Notes: a model not told the origin generated them from the sequence alone. Counted from the stretch's first letter, positions 47,194 to 57,480 are shown. The stretch is DNA of 64,000 nucleotides from Gammaproteobacteria bacterium (GCA_002711845.1 PASF01000009.1:124001-188000); one strand, 5' to 3'. Numbers and translations are program-made.

Positions 47194-47264
47194 GCCATCA
47201 GATCCTGTATGGTGGGCATTTGCTCAAGCTTTTATCCGGATCATTTTAGGTAAGGCTGATGCTG

Positions 47265-47840
47265 CTAGCAAGCAGTCAAATCCTCAGGCGTGTCGATATC
47301 CTGCAGGATGCCGGCATCATTGACGGCGACGAGCTCGACCTTGTCGGCATGACGTTTGATGAGCTCGCGACCACCGGTATCACCCTGGCTGTGGGCCAGC
47401 TCAGCAAAAAAGTCGCGACCGAAGCAGATCGGATGACCCCGGTGTTGATTAAACACGGGGATGATGATCCGGTGCGGTGTCGCCATCGCCTGTAATTGCT
47501 GTAATGTTGCGGATTTGATGAAAGGCATGTCGGCCAGGCAAACCAGGCAGGCATCCCAGTGATCAGGGAGCGCCCGTATGCCGCAGGCGAGGCTGTGGCC
47601 CATGCCCATATCGGCATCGTGACAGAGCACGACTTGAGATTGACTGATGCCTGAACGTTGCAGGACCCCTGCATCCAGCAAGGCCGGGCGGGTTACCACC
47701 ACCCATTCGTTGACGGTTGCTGACAGCAGGCGGCTCGTGTGTTGAAACACGGTGCAGCCATCTGACAGCACCGCATTCAACTTGATACTGCCAAAGCGGC
47801 GGCTGAATCCAGCCGCCAGCAAAATGGCTCCGGTGGTCAT
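47265..47840 (-). CDS. MobA/MocA-like nucleotidyltransferase
   Basis: A 191-residue GT-A-fold enzyme. The nucleotide motif LLAAGFSRRFGSIK is at 7-20, the metal-binding LADMPFI is in the middle, and HRGHPICFG follows, all typical of MocA-type molybdopterin cytidylyltransferases. These attach CMP to molybdenum cofactor for xanthine dehydrogenase-family enzymes. No such enzyme is in the window; the XdhC-like gene at 29 kb belongs to the same pathway. Related sugar nucleotidyltransferases are a second possibility. It lies 18 bp upstream of the nrdB end on the same strand, so read-through from nrd transcription is possible. Confidence 0.8.
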   Translation of the reverse strand: MTTGAILLAAGFSRRFGSIKLNAVLSDGCTVFQHTSRLLSATVNEWVVVTRPALLDAGVLQRSGISQSQVVLCHDADMGMGHSLACGIRALPDHWDACLVCLADMPFIKSATLQQLQAMATPHRIIIPVFNQHRGHPICFGRDFFAELAHSQGDTGGRELIKRHADKVELVAVNDAGILQDIDTPEDLTAC

Positions 47841-47858
47841 AGGTTATGGCTCCGGACA

Positions 47859-49283
47859 TCAGTCCCAGCTCAGCGCACCGCCAGTCTGATACTCAATTAC
47901 CCGCGTTTCAAAGAAGTTCTTCTCTTTGCGCAGGTCCATGATCTCTGACATCCATGGGAAGGGGTTTTTGACACCTTTGAACTGCTCCGGCAAACCGATC
48001 TGAACCAGGCGTCGGTTGGCAATGAACTGCAGATATTCTTCCATCATTACCGCGTTCATGCCAAGCACCCCACGCGGCATCGTGTCGCGGGCGTATTCGA
48101 TCTCCAGCTGCGTGGCCTGCAGAATCATCTGCGTGGCTTCACGTTTCATGGCATCGTCCCACAAATGCGGGTTTTCGATCTTGATCTGGTTGATCATGTC
48201 GATACCAAAGTTCAGGTGCATGGATTCATCACGCAGGATGTACTGGAATTGCTCTGACGTGCCGGTCATCTTGTTGCGGCGGCCCATAGACAGAATCTGC
48301 GTGAAACCACAGTAAAAGAAGATACCTTCCAGGCAGCAATAGAACGCGATCAGATTCTTCAGCAGGGCCTTATCGGTTTCCGGGGTGCCGGTGGTGAAGT
48401 TGGGATCGTTCAGTTCCTTGGTATATTTAAGGCCCCAGGACGCTTTTTTCGCGACTGACGGGATCTCGTGGTACATGTTGAAGATCTCGCCTTCATCCAT
48501 GCCCAGCGACTCAATGCAATACTGATAGGCATGGGTATGAATGGCTTCTTCGAACGCCTGTCGCAGAATGTACTGACGGCACTCCGGGTTGGTAATCAGT
48601 CGATACAGCGCCAGCACCAGGTTATTGGCGACCAGCGAGTCGGCCGTGGAAAAGAAACCCAGATTGCGTTTGACGACAAGCCGCTCGTCCGGTGTCAGGC
48701 CGTTGGCGCTTTTCCACAGGGCAATGTCCGCATTCATGTTGATTTCCTGCGGCATCCAGTGATTGGCACAACCATCCAGATACTTCTGCCATGCCCAGTC
48801 GTATTTAAAGGGCACTAACTGGTTAAGGTCAGCACGGCAGTTGATCATGCGTTTGTCGTCAACGGTTACCCGTTCCGTCCATTCGCCGATTTCCTGCTGC
48901 GCTACCTCGACATCCAGGTCTTCCAGCTGGCTGGCAACCTGCTGCATGATCTGGTTGTTGACCACTTCTGCCGCTGCTTCAGAGGCATTGCGACTGGTAG
49001 AGGGTTCGGCAACGTAGGCGGGCCTGGCTGCTGCGACGGCATCGTTGTAGCTTCTTTCCGCCTTCGCGGCTTGCGCCGCTGCAGCAGACGGGTCCACCGT
49101 AGCCCGGCGTGCTGAACCGGCTGAGCCCAGTGTGGCACCGTTGGTGGCAGAATCCGGTCCTCGCAGCGAGGCTGATGCTGGCTTGGCAGCGCTCGCCGTC
49201 GCTGCATGTGCAGCGTCGGCGGACGGGTTTGAGCCCGTGTCCAGTGAGGTCGGATCGTCGTGGAATTCGTCCCAAGATATCAT
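47859..49283 (-). CDS. nrdB: Ribonucleotide reductase class Ia, beta subunit
   Basis: This subunit holds the diiron-tyrosyl radical that starts reduction of ribonucleotides. The 474 residues split into a disordered Ala/Ser-rich N-terminal region (1 to about 140) and the conserved core starting near [14 protein letters not shown]. Visible ligands are E180, then E246 and H249 in EEAIHTHAY with the radical Y253, plus later CLEGIFF and DESMH. The C-terminal tail TGGALSWD binds NrdA. E. coli NrdB has 376 residues and the Pseudomonas protein, from memory, about 415, so the extension is unusually long. It starts 25 bp after nrdA. Confidence 0.95.
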   Translation of the reverse strand: MISWDEFHDDPTSLDTGSNPSADAAHAATASAAKPASASLRGPDSATNGATLGSAGSARRATVDPSAAAAQAAKAERSYNDAVAAARPAYVAEPSTSRNASEAAAEVVNNQIMQQVASQLEDLDVEVAQQEIGEWTERVTVDDKRMINCRADLNQLVPFKYDWAWQKYLDGCANHWMPQEINMNADIALWKSANGLTPDERLVVKRNLGFFSTADSLVANNLVLALYRLITNPECRQYILRQAFEEAIHTHAYQYCIESLGMDEGEIFNMYHEIPSVAKKASWGLKYTKELNDPNFTTGTPETDKALLKNLIAFYCCLEGIFFYCGFTQILSMGRRNKMTGTSEQFQYILRDESMHLNFGIDMINQIKIENPHLWDDAMKREATQMILQATQLEIEYARDTMPRGVLGMNAVMMEEYLQFIANRRLVQIGLPEQFKGVKNPFPWMSEIMDLRKEKNFFETRVIEYQTGGALSWD

Positions 49284-49308
49284 TGTAATCCCCTGATAAT
49301 ATGTGATT

Positions 49309-52158
49309 TTACTGACATGCTTCGCAGTCAGGATCGTCAATGGAGCACGCTTGTGGAACCGGTGCCGGCCCACTGGACACGGCATTCAGTTTGCTGCCCG
49401 ATACCGTCGATTTCTCGGTACTGGTAGCGGCCAGTGAGCGCAGGTAGTAGGTTGTTTTCAGGCCGCGCAGCCAGGCCATGCGGTAAGTAACATCGAGTTT
49501 CTTGCCATTGGCACCGGAGATATACAGGTTCAGTGATTGTGCCTGGTCAATCCACTTCTGCCGGCGACTGGCAGCATCCACCAGCCAGCGTGGTTCGATT
49601 TCAAAGGCCGTGGCATACAGGTCCTTGATGTGCTGCGGTATCCGATCGATCTGCTGCAGGCTGCCATCATAATATTTCAGGTCATTGACCATGACGTTGT
49701 CCCACAGGTCCAGCGCTTTCAGGTCACGCACCAGGTACGGGTTGACCACGGTAAATTCACCTGACAGGTTCGATTTCACATACAGGTTCTGGTAAGTCGG
49801 TTCAATGGACTGCGACACACCGGAAATATTGGCGATGGTGGCGGTCGGAGCAATGGCCAGCACATTGGAGTTGCGCATGCCCACAGCGGCGATGCGCTGA
49901 CGCAGGCTTTCCCAGTCCTGGGTTTGTGCCAGGTCGACTTCCAGATACTTCTCGCCACGCACGTCCTGCAGCAATTTTAATGAGTCGATTGGCAGGATAC
50001 CCTGATCCCACAGCGAGCCCTGGTAGGTCTGGTAAGTGCCGCGCTCTTCCGCCAGGTCTGTGGAGGCCTGGATGGCATAATAGCTGATGACTTCCATCGA
50101 ACGATCGGCAAACGTCACTGCATCGTCGGATGCATACGGTATGCGCTGAGCGTACAGGGCATCCTGGAAACCCATGATGCCCATGCCCACAGGCCGGTGC
50201 TTCAGGTTCGAGTTCTCCGCCTGGGGTACCGAGTAGTAATTGATATCGATCACGTTATCCAGCATGCGCACTGCGGTCTTGATGGTGCGCTGCAGTTTCT
50301 CGGTATCCAGACCGGACTCGGTGACGTGGTTGACCAGATTGACCGAGCCCAGGTTGCACACGGCGATCTCATCCTCGCTGGTGTTCAGCGTGATCTCGGT
50401 GCACAGGTTGGAGGAGTGGATGGTGCCCACATGTTGCTGCGGCGAGCGCACATTACAGGCATCCTTGAAAGTGATCCATGGATGACCGGTTTCAAACAGC
50501 ATGGACAGCATCTTGCGCCACAGATCCTTGGCGCGCACGGTCTTGTAGATTTCCACCTGGCCGGCAGCGGCCTTGCGCTCGTATTCTTCGTAAGCCTGTT
50601 CGAATGCCATGCCGTGCAGATCATGCAGATCCGGTACATTGTTGGGTGAGAACAGGGTCCAGTCGCCGTCTTCAAATACGCGCTTCATGAACAGATCCGG
50701 GATCCAGTTGGCGGTGTTCATGTCGTGGGTACGGCGACGGTCATCTCCGGTGTTCTTGCGTAACTCCAGGAACTCCTCGATGTCCAGGTGCCAGGTTTCC
50801 AGGTAGGCGCACACCGCGCCCTTGCGTTTGCCGCCCTGGTTGACCGCTACCGCGGTATCGTTGACTACCTTCAGGAAGGGGACGATACCCTGTGAGGAGC
50901 CATTGGTGCCTTTGATGTGAGCGCCCAGTGCCCGCACCGGCGTCCAGTCATTGCCCAGGCCACCGGCCCATTTGGACAGCATGGCATTGTCCTTGATGGC
51001 ACCATAGATGCCATGGAGGTCGTCGGGCACGGTCGTCAGGAAGCAGGATGACAGCTGCGGGCGCAAGGTGCCGGAATTGAACAGTTGTGGCGTTGACACC
51101 ATGTAGTCGAAACTGGAGATCAGATTGTAAAACTCGATCGCCCGTGCCTCGCGGTCTGTTTCATTGCTCGCCAGTCCCATGGCAACGCGCATGTAGAATA
51201 TCTGTGGCAACTCAAACCGTACACCGTTGCTGTGGATGAAGTAACGGTCGTACAGGGTCTGCAGGCCCAGGTAAGTAAATTGGGTGTCACGCTCGGACTT
51301 GAGGGCTTCGCCCAGAACATCCAGGTTATATTCCAGCAGGTGTGGGGACAGCAGGCCCAGGTCGACGCCTTTTTCGATATAAGGACGCAGCACGCTAGGG
51401 TAGCGGTAATTCATTTCGCTTTGCGTGGCGGCGTCGGCAACGCCCAGGAAACCCAACGCTTCAGAGCGCAGCGTATCGAGCAGCAGGCGGGCCGTGACAT
51501 AGGAATAGTTGGGATCCTTTTCAACCATGGTGCGGGCGGTCATCACGGCAGATGTCCGCACGTCATCCATTTTCACGCCGGGGTAGAGGTTCTTCAGGGT
51601 TTCCTGGTAAATGTCGTCACTGGAGACGCCCTCAAGACCCGCGCAGGCTTCGTCGATGACGGTGCGCAGACGGGCATTGTCCAGCGGTCCCTGCGTGCCG
51701 TCGGCAAAGGTGACCTGAATGGTGGACTCTTCCGTGCTTTCACGGGCACGCTGCTGGTCCCGCACGCGCGCGTGCTCGGCACGATAAAGCACATAGGAGC
51801 GGGCTACCTTGTGTTCACCGGTGCGCATCAGCGCCAGTTCCACCTGGTCCTGGATCTCTTCAATGTGAATGGAGCCGCCGGAGGGCATGCGGCGCTTGAA
51901 AATGGTGCTGATCTGACTGGCCATTTTGCCAACGGTTTCATGCACGCGCGAAGACGCGGCGGCAGTGCCGCCTTCTACGGCCAGATAGGCCTTGGTAATG
52001 GCCACAATGATCTTGGATTCATCATAGGTGACAACAGCGCCATTGCGCTTGATGACGCGAAGCTGACCCGGAGCGGTAGCGGGCAAATCCTCATTCGCGC
52101 GAGTGCCTGAGCGGGGATTGGCAGAGCTGCTGCCATAACTGGGGGTACTGGTTTGCAT
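49309..52158 (-). CDS. nrdA: Ribonucleotide reductase class Ia, alpha subunit
   Basis: The catalytic subunit that reduces ribonucleoside diphosphates. It has 949 residues from ATG 52158, chosen because GGAG sits six bases before it; the frame also has an ATG at 52170. An ATP-cone is at about residues 30-125 ([18 protein letters not shown]), and a second, divergent cone-like region follows at about 140-235, as in Pseudomonas NrdA. Catalytic segments [16 protein letters not shown] and VCNLGS are intact, and the redox tail [12 protein letters not shown] interacts with thioredoxin or glutaredoxin. It is first in an operon with nrdB. Confidence 0.96.
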   Translation of the reverse strand: MQTSTPSYGSSSANPRSGTRANEDLPATAPGQLRVIKRNGAVVTYDESKIIVAITKAYLAVEGGTAAASSRVHETVGKMASQISTIFKRRMPSGGSIHIEEIQDQVELALMRTGEHKVARSYVLYRAEHARVRDQQRARESTEESTIQVTFADGTQGPLDNARLRTVIDEACAGLEGVSSDDIYQETLKNLYPGVKMDDVRTSAVMTARTMVEKDPNYSYVTARLLLDTLRSEALGFLGVADAATQSEMNYRYPSVLRPYIEKGVDLGLLSPHLLEYNLDVLGEALKSERDTQFTYLGLQTLYDRYFIHSNGVRFELPQIFYMRVAMGLASNETDREARAIEFYNLISSFDYMVSTPQLFNSGTLRPQLSSCFLTTVPDDLHGIYGAIKDNAMLSKWAGGLGNDWTPVRALGAHIKGTNGSSQGIVPFLKVVNDTAVAVNQGGKRKGAVCAYLETWHLDIEEFLELRKNTGDDRRRTHDMNTANWIPDLFMKRVFEDGDWTLFSPNNVPDLHDLHGMAFEQAYEEYERKAAAGQVEIYKTVRAKDLWRKMLSMLFETGHPWITFKDACNVRSPQQHVGTIHSSNLCTEITLNTSEDEIAVCNLGSVNLVNHVTESGLDTEKLQRTIKTAVRMLDNVIDINYYSVPQAENSNLKHRPVGMGIMGFQDALYAQRIPYASDDAVTFADRSMEVISYYAIQASTDLAEERGTYQTYQGSLWDQGILPIDSLKLLQDVRGEKYLEVDLAQTQDWESLRQRIAAVGMRNSNVLAIAPTATIANISGVSQSIEPTYQNLYVKSNLSGEFTVVNPYLVRDLKALDLWDNVMVNDLKYYDGSLQQIDRIPQHIKDLYATAFEIEPRWLVDAASRRQKWIDQAQSLNLYISGANGKKLDVTYRMAWLRGLKTTYYLRSLAATSTEKSTVSGSKLNAVSSGPAPVPQACSIDDPDCEACQ

Positions 52159-52207
52159 CGGATTCTCCATGATGTTGTCATTAATCCCGTGCGAGCGCCG
52201 TGGAAAT

Positions 52208-52235
52208 ACAATATATAGGTGGTTTTTGCGGTCAA
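52208..52235 (-). promoter_or_regulatory. nrdA promoter P2 overlapped by an NrdR-like box
   Basis: On minus, TTGACC (52230-52235) and TATTGT (52208-52213) form a -35/-10 pair with 16-bp spacing. The stretch 52208-52223 on plus reads ACAATATATAGGTGGT, similar to the NrdR consensus ACACWATATATWGTGT. A repressor bound here would cover the -10. Confidence 0.5.
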
Positions 52236-52240
52236 GGCAC

Positions 52241-52269
52241 AAGATAGAGCGCTATGAAGCGGATTGCAA
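52241..52269 (-). promoter_or_regulatory. nrdA promoter P1
   Basis: On minus, TTGCAA (52264-52269) and TATCTT (52241-52246) are separated by exactly 17 bp. The start would be about 75 bp before the nrdA ATG. The DnaA boxes lie directly upstream. Confidence 0.5.
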
Positions 52270-52279
52270 GCCCTTTTTG

Positions 52280-52299
52280 TGTGGATAGCTTGTGGATAA
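52280..52299. promoter_or_regulatory. Paired DnaA boxes upstream of nrdA
   Basis: TGTGGATAA at 52291-52299 is an exact DnaA box (TTATCCACA on minus). TGTGGATAG at 52280-52288 differs in one position. They lie 11 bp apart, start to start, and just beyond the P1 -35. E. coli nrdAB is known to be controlled by DnaA at similar sites. Confidence 0.6.
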
Positions 52300-52318
52300 G
52301 ATGTGTGTATCGGGGTAC

Positions 52319-52344
52319 TGCGACCACTATATATGGTGGTCGCA
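52319..52344. promoter_or_regulatory. NrdR-like box inside a 26-bp palindrome
   Basis: TGCGACCAC (52319-52327) and GTGGTCGCA (52336-52344) are perfect inverted arms around TATATATG. The centre, CCACTATATATGGTGG (52324-52339), closely matches the NrdR consensus. It lies about 55 bp upstream of the P1 -35, over 100 bp from the other box. Confidence 0.6.
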
Positions 52345-52390
52345 GTCAATGCTCTGAGGCATTGATGCGGAAAATGCCGGCCCCTCAGCG

Positions 52391-54253
52391 TCAGTGTGTC
52401 AGAACGGCCGCACCGGCATCCCGGCCCGGAGAAAAGCGTCTTTCCATGCGCAGCATGTGCTCTGGCAGGTCGGCAGCGCTGACCGGCCGGCAGAACAGAA
52501 AGCCCTGCAGTATGTGGCACTGGTGACCGGTCAGAAAGCTGGCCTGGGGCTCGGTTTCGACACCTTCAGCGACCACCTGCAGATTGAGGCGCTGGGCCAT
52601 GGCGATGATCGCCGTGGTGATGGCGGTATGACGCGGGCTGTCCGGCAGGTTGCTGACAAACGAGCGGTCCACCTTGAGTTTGTCTACCGGCAACTGGGTC
52701 AGGTAACTCAGCGAGGAGTATCCAGTGCCGAAATCATCAATGGCAATGGCGACGCCCAGCGCCTTGAGGTCGCTCAGGATGCTGATGGCCTGATCGATAT
52801 TGTCCATCAGCATGCTTTCGGTGATTTCCAGCTCCAGCCATTGCGGCGCCAGGCCGGTCTCGGCAAGCACCCGACGAACCATCTGCACCAGTTTGTGATC
52901 ACGAAACTGACGTGCCGACAGATTAACGGCAACAGTCTGATCACTGATGCCTGTTGCCTGCAGGGCCTTGAGTTGCAGGCAGGCCTGACGCAGGACAATT
53001 TCGCCAACCTTGATGATCAGGCCGGTTTCTTCGGCAACCGGGATAAAGCGGTCAGGGGAGATGACATCGACCTGCTCATGACGCCAGCGCACCAGCGCCT
53101 CGTACCCGCAGATGCGGCCTCTGGCCATATCTACCTGCGGCTGGAAGTGCACAACAAAGTCCTGATTGGCGACAGCGATACGCAGCTCGTTCTCCAGTGA
53201 CATACGGGCCAGGGATTCGATATTCATGTCGTCAGTAAAATACTGGAAGTTGTTACGTCCCTGGTCTTTGGCCCGGTACATGGCCAGGTCTGCATTACGC
53301 ATCAACACACTGGCGTTCATGCTGTCCTCCGGTGCCACGGTAATGCCGATGCTGCCGCTGACAGTAACCTCCTGTGTACTCAGTGTCACTGGCTCGAGCA
53401 GCGACCGGAGAATCTTGCGCGCCACCAGGCCAGCATCATCCGCACTGGTGATATCGGCCAGTAAAATGGTGAATTCGTCACCCCCCAGGCGCGCGACAAT
53501 GTCTTCCTCTCGGACGCAGTCACGCAGGCGCTGGGCAACGGTGCATAACAGCTCATCGCCCGCGTCATGACCCAGGGTGTCGTTGATACGCTTGAATTGA
53601 TCAAGGTCGAGAAACAGCAGGGCCATGGATTTTTTGCTGCGACGCAGATGCTTGAGTCCCTGTTCCAGCCGGTCACGGAACAGGCGGCGATTCTCCAGGC
53701 CGGTAAGCGGGTCATAAAAAGCCAGTTTTTCCATCTGCGCCTGGGTTTCCACGCGATCGCTGATGTCCTCGATATTGAGTACGATATGGCTCAACGCGCC
53801 CAGGTCATCGTTAATCGGAGAGACAGTGACCTGTTGCCAGAAGTGTTCCCCATTACGACGCTTGGAGACCATGAAGGTATTCCAGCTGGCGCCCAGTTGC
53901 AGGGCTTCCTGCAGACTGATGTTATTGACATCGGTCAGCTCCTCATTATTCAGCAGCTCGGCAACCCGGCCGACGGCATCTTCCTTGCTGTAGCCGGTGA
54001 TCTGGGTGTAGCGGGGATTGACGTAGTCGATGACGCCGGCACAGTCGGCAATGATAATGCCGCTCTGGCTTTGTTCGACGGCGCTGGACAGGATGCGCAT
54101 GGACTGGTCATTCAGGCGTTCCCGGCGACGCTGGCTTTCCAGGATCGCCGGACGCCAGCGCGCCAGCCACAGTAACAGGGGCGCGATCACCACGGCCGAC
54201 AAGGCAAAGATCAGCAGTCCCTGCAACAGATATCCCTGAGTGAGTATGCCCAT
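52391..54253 (-). CDS. PAS-GGDEF-EAL cyclic di-GMP signalling protein
   Basis: A 620-residue protein. One N-terminal membrane helix (about 8-28, GLLIFALSAVVIAPLLLWL) is followed by a PAS domain at about 50-165, GGDEF at 180-340 with intact LGGDEF, and EAL at 350-610 with YEALVRW and DDFGTGYSSLSYL. Both catalytic domains look competent, so it may make and degrade cyclic di-GMP, with net direction set by the sensor. It starts at the ATG of MGILTQGY. Divergent from nothing close; argF follows upstream on the same strand. Confidence 0.92.
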   Translation of the reverse strand: MGILTQGYLLQGLLIFALSAVVIAPLLLWLARWRPAILESQRRRERLNDQSMRILSSAVEQSQSGIIIADCAGVIDYVNPRYTQITGYSKEDAVGRVAELLNNEELTDVNNISLQEALQLGASWNTFMVSKRRNGEHFWQQVTVSPINDDLGALSHIVLNIEDISDRVETQAQMEKLAFYDPLTGLENRRLFRDRLEQGLKHLRRSKKSMALLFLDLDQFKRINDTLGHDAGDELLCTVAQRLRDCVREEDIVARLGGDEFTILLADITSADDAGLVARKILRSLLEPVTLSTQEVTVSGSIGITVAPEDSMNASVLMRNADLAMYRAKDQGRNNFQYFTDDMNIESLARMSLENELRIAVANQDFVVHFQPQVDMARGRICGYEALVRWRHEQVDVISPDRFIPVAEETGLIIKVGEIVLRQACLQLKALQATGISDQTVAVNLSARQFRDHKLVQMVRRVLAETGLAPQWLELEITESMLMDNIDQAISILSDLKALGVAIAIDDFGTGYSSLSYLTQLPVDKLKVDRSFVSNLPDSPRHTAITTAIIAMAQRLNLQVVAEGVETEPQASFLTGHQCHILQGFLFCRPVSAADLPEHMLRMERRFSPGRDAGAAVLTH

Positions 54254-54318
54254 TGTGTCTGAGTCTTCCGGTCGGCCGTGAGTTCAGCGCCACACGTCGA
54301 CCGGAAAATTAATTCTGT

Positions 54319-55221
54319 TCAACGTGTTGCGCACAAAAATTCAAGTAACGCTTTCTGTGCATGCAGGCGGTTTTCAGCCTCGTCCCACACCACACTGTCT
54401 TCCGCATCGAGCACCGCTGCGCTGACTTCCTCGCCCCGGTGGGCCGGCAGGCAGTGCATGAACAGAGCGTCCGGGCGGGCGCGTGACATCAGTTCACCGG
54501 TCACTTCGTAACCGGTGAACTTCTGAATGCGCAGCCGGCGTTCCTCTTCCTGACCCATGGAGGCCCAGACATCAGTCGCGACCAGGCTGGCGCCGGTCAC
54601 TGCCGTGGCCGGATCCCGAACGACGCGAACCCGATCCCGGTTGGCCTGTAACATGTGATCGTCAGGATCAAAACCTTCCGGGCAGGCAATGACCAGTTCG
54701 AAATCGAATTGCCGTGCCGCGTTGATGTAGGACTGGCACATGTTGTGCCCATCGCCTACCCACGCGACCGTGTGCCCTGCAATATCGCCCCGATGCTCAA
54801 AAAACGTTTGCATATCAGCCAGTAACTGGCAGGGGTGAAAGTCGTCTGTTAACGAATTGATCACCGGTACGCTGCTGTGGCGGGCGAACAGTTCGAGTTT
54901 TTCATGTTCAAACGTCCGTATCGTGATGACATCGACCATGCGTGACAGAACTTTAGCACTGTCTTCAATGCTCTCACCGCGTCCCAGCTGGGTATCGGCG
55001 GGAGACAGGAACAACGCACTGCCGCCGAGCTGATTCATGGCCACTTCAAATGATACCCGTGTGCGGGTTGATGATTTCTCAAAAATCATCGCCAGGGTTT
55101 TGTTCTTGAGTGTTTCTTCGCGCAGTGCGGGACTCTTCTTGAGGGCAATGGCGCGGTGAATAATATCGCGAAGTTCAACCGGGCTGAGATCCAGCAAGGT
55201 TAAAAAATGTCGTGTTGCCAT
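54319..55221 (-). CDS. argF: Ornithine carbamoyltransferase
   Basis: This enzyme joins carbamoyl phosphate and ornithine to citrulline in arginine synthesis. It has 300 residues. The phosphate-binding loop is S51-T-R-T-R55, HPCQLLADM-like sequence is in the middle and [10 protein letters not shown] is near the C terminus, so the active site is intact. Length fits the anabolic group. The leader contains an intrinsic-terminator-like hairpin about 56 bp upstream, so attenuation is possible. argG lies 3.4 kb away on the other strand. Confidence 0.95.
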   Translation of the reverse strand: MATRHFLTLLDLSPVELRDIIHRAIALKKSPALREETLKNKTLAMIFEKSSTRTRVSFEVAMNQLGGSALFLSPADTQLGRGESIEDSAKVLSRMVDVITIRTFEHEKLELFARHSSVPVINSLTDDFHPCQLLADMQTFFEHRGDIAGHTVAWVGDGHNMCQSYINAARQFDFELVIACPEGFDPDDHMLQANRDRVRVVRDPATAVTGASLVATDVWASMGQEEERRLRIQKFTGYEVTGELMSRARPDALFMHCLPAHRGEEVSAAVLDAEDSVVWDEAENRLHAQKALLEFLCATR

Positions 55222-55276
55222 ATCGGTACGGGTTTCCCGGCGATGGGCCGAGTCTGCATTCAGCTCAGCGGAAATT

Positions 55277-55300
55277 AAAAAAGGGCAGCGTCCGCTACCC
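55277..55300 (-). terminator. Terminator-like hairpin in the argF leader
   Basis: On minus the RNA reads GGGUAGC, loop GGAC, GCUGCCC, then six U. The stem has seven pairs including one U-G wobble; the same DNA gives a C-A mismatch on plus, so the structure is minus-specific. It lies between a candidate argF promoter and the argF ATG at 55221. The next minus gene upstream is rnt, ending 487 bp away with grxD in between, so the hairpin is either an argF attenuator or a stop for rnt read-through. Confidence 0.6.
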
Positions 55301-55318
55301 TCTGACCAAGCGTCCTAT

Positions 55319-55346
55319 CTTATATTACTTTACCGGATGCGGGCAA
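55319..55346 (-). promoter_or_regulatory. Candidate argF promoter
   Basis: On minus, TTGCCC (55341-55346) and TATAAG (55319-55324) are separated by 16 bp. A small palindrome, TTATC-G-GATAA (55347-55357), lies just upstream and could be a control site shared with the divergent grxD, whose own TAGAAT -10-like hexamer is at 55373-55378. Confidence 0.4.
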
Positions 55347-55413
55347 TTATCGGATAACAGACATTAATCGTGTAGAATATGCCATCATTTCGCACAACAC
55401 AGGTAACCGCATT

Positions 55414-55755
55414 ATGAGTAATGAGCAGTCGAGCATCGAACAGACCATTCGTGATCAGATCAGCGCTAACAGCATCCTTTTATACATGAAAGGTTCGCCG
55501 GATCAGCCTCAGTGTGGTTTTTCCGCCCAGGCGGTTCAGTGCCTGATGGGTTGCGGCAAGCGCTTTGCCTATGTGGACATTCTGGCCAATCCGGAAATAC
55601 GCTCGACGTTGCCGATGATTGCCAACTGGCCGACATTCCCGCAGCTATGGATAGACGGCGAGCTGGTCGGTGGCTGTGACATCATCACCGACCTGCATCA
55701 GAAGGGCGAGCTCAAAACTCTGGTTGAGGACGCCGGAGAAGCCCCGGCAGAGTAA
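55414..55755 (+). CDS. grxD: Monothiol glutaredoxin
   Basis: A 113-residue Grx4-type protein that carries and inserts 2Fe-2S clusters, often with BolA. The active site CGFS starts at C34 in QPQCGFSAQ. LYMKGSPDQP, YVDILANPEIRSTLP, TFPQLWIDGELVGGCDI and a GSH-binding pattern are all present. It is divergent from argF and convergent with rnt. Confidence 0.94.
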   Translation: MSNEQSSIEQTIRDQISANSILLYMKGSPDQPQCGFSAQAVQCLMGCGKRFAYVDILANPEIRSTLPMIANWPTFPQLWIDGELVGGCDIITDLHQKGELKTLVEDAGEAPAE

Positions 55756-55786
55756 TTGCCGGATTTTCGGGCAGTCAGTCCGGGCA

Positions 55787-56431
55787 TCAACGCAAGGGCC
55801 AGCCGCCGAGTTTCTGCCATTTGTTGACGATGCCGCAGAACAGCTGGGCGGTTTTTTCCGCGTCATACTTTGCCGAATGTGCCTCGTTGCCATCAAAGGC
55901 AATGCCTGCCACCTCGCAGGCCCGGGCCAGCACTGTCTGCCCGTAAGCCAGACCGCTCAGCGTGGCCGTATCAAAACTGGAGAAGGGATGGAACGGGTTG
56001 CGCTTCAGGTCATGTCGCATGACGGCCGCATTGATAAAACCGTGGTCAAAGTGGGCATTGTGCGCGACCAGGATGGCACGTTTGCAGCCATTGGCCTTCA
56101 TCGCCGAGCGAATGACCTTGAACAGGTCCTGAAAGACATCCCGTTCGCCGCGCGCTACGCGCAGAGGATGCCAGGGATCGATGCCGGTAAATTTCAGCGC
56201 GGCATCCTCGATGTTTGAGCCTTCAAACGGGATGACGCGATGGAAGTAGGTCTGCTCCACGTCCAGAATTGATTTTTCATCCATGCCCAGAATGACGGCG
56301 GCGATTTCCAGGATGGCATCGGTTTTGGCGTTAAACCCCCCGCATTCAATGTCTACCACGACCGGCAGATAGCCGCGAAAGCGTGATGCCAGCAAACTTT
56401 CGGCCATGTCGTCTTCATCATAATCGTACAT
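55787..56431 (-). CDS. rnt: Ribonuclease T
   Basis: A 214-residue 3'-5' exoribonuclease of the DEDDh group that trims the CCA ends and 3' tails of tRNAs and other stable RNAs. Exo I VVVDIECGGF, the middle Asp in VAHNAHFDHGF and the final His/Asp of NEAHSAKYDAEKTAQL are intact. The first bases overlap the end of pyrC by one base, so the two are co-transcribed as pyrC-rnt. Confidence 0.94.
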   Translation of the reverse strand: MYDYDEDDMAESLLASRFRGYLPVVVDIECGGFNAKTDAILEIAAVILGMDEKSILDVEQTYFHRVIPFEGSNIEDAALKFTGIDPWHPLRVARGERDVFQDLFKVIRSAMKANGCKRAILVAHNAHFDHGFINAAVMRHDLKRNPFHPFSSFDTATLSGLAYGQTVLARACEVAGIAFDGNEAHSAKYDAEKTAQLFCGIVNKWQKLGGWPLR

Positions 56432-57480
56432 CAGGCAGTCACCCCTTTGATCCGCCAGTGAATTTGTTCACCTGCGCGTAATGGCACCAGTGTGCTGTCG
56501 TCCAGTGGATAATGAGCCGGGACGCTCCAGCTTTCGCGATGCAGTGTGACGGTGTCGGTATTGCGTGGCAAGCCATAGAAATCCGGTCCGTAAAACGAGG
56601 CAAATGCTTCAAGCTTGTCGAGAGCACCGGCGTCGTCGAACGCTTCGGCATACAGTTCCAGGGCCGCGTGGGCGCTGAAACAGCCGGCGCAGCCACAGGC
56701 GGTTTCCTTGTCCGGTCGTGCGTGCGGTGCTGAGTCGGTGCCCAGGAAAAACTTGCTGCTGCCACTGGTGGCGGCGGCAATGAGAGCGCTCTGGTGAGTG
56801 TTGCGTTTCAGCACTGGCAGGCAGTAAAGATGCGGCCTGATACCGCCCACCAGCAGATGGTTGCGGTTGTAGAGCAAGTGTTGCGGCGTAATGGTGGCGG
56901 CAATGTTGTCGCTGGCTTCGCCGACAAATGTGGCAGCGTCGGCCGTCGTAATGTGTTCCAGTACGATCTTGAGTGTCGGGAATCGCGCACACAGGGGCAA
57001 CAGAGTCTCGTCAATAAAGGCTTTTTCGCGATCGAAAATATCAACATGGCTGTCCGTGACTTCGCCATGCATCAGCAAGGGCATGCCCAATTCTGCCATG
57101 GTCTCCAGTGCCGGATAGACGTTTTCGATGGCGGTGACGCCGCTGTCGGAGTTGGTCGTGGCGCCGGCCGGGTAATACTTTACCGCCTGAATATAACCCG
57201 ACTGACGGGCCTGGCGAATTTCAGCCGGCGACAGTGTGTCGGTCAGATACAGGGTCATTAATGGCTCGAAATCCAGTCCCGCGGGCAGGGCATCAACAAT
57301 GCGCTGTCGATAGGCAAGTGCGGCCTGGGTGGTTGTCACCGGCGGCTTCAGATTGGGCATGACGATGGCGCGGCGAAATGTGCTGGCCGTGTGTGCCACC
57401 AGCTGGCTCAGTACCTTGCCGTCGCGCAGGTGCAAATGCCAGTCATCGGGCCGGGTCAGGGTCAATGTTTGTACGGTCAT
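56431..57480 (-). CDS. pyrC: Dihydroorotase
   Basis: This zinc enzyme closes carbamoyl-aspartate to dihydroorotate in pyrimidine synthesis. It has 349 residues, the class II length. [23 protein letters not shown] (with the carboxylated Lys), LLMHGEV, LEHIT and [13 protein letters not shown] carry the metal ligands and catalytic Asp. It is divergent from motY across 180 bp that hold a flagellar promoter on the other strand. Confidence 0.95.
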   Translation of the reverse strand: MTVQTLTLTRPDDWHLHLRDGKVLSQLVAHTASTFRRAIVMPNLKPPVTTTQAALAYRQRIVDALPAGLDFEPLMTLYLTDTLSPAEIRQARQSGYIQAVKYYPAGATTNSDSGVTAIENVYPALETMAELGMPLLMHGEVTDSHVDIFDREKAFIDETLLPLCARFPTLKIVLEHITTADAATFVGEASDNIAATITPQHLLYNRNHLLVGGIRPHLYCLPVLKRNTHQSALIAAATSGSSKFFLGTDSAPHARPDKETACGCAGCFSAHAALELYAEAFDDAGALDKLEAFASFYGPDFYGLPRNTDTVTLHRESWSVPAHYPLDDSTLVPLRAGEQIHWRIKGVTA

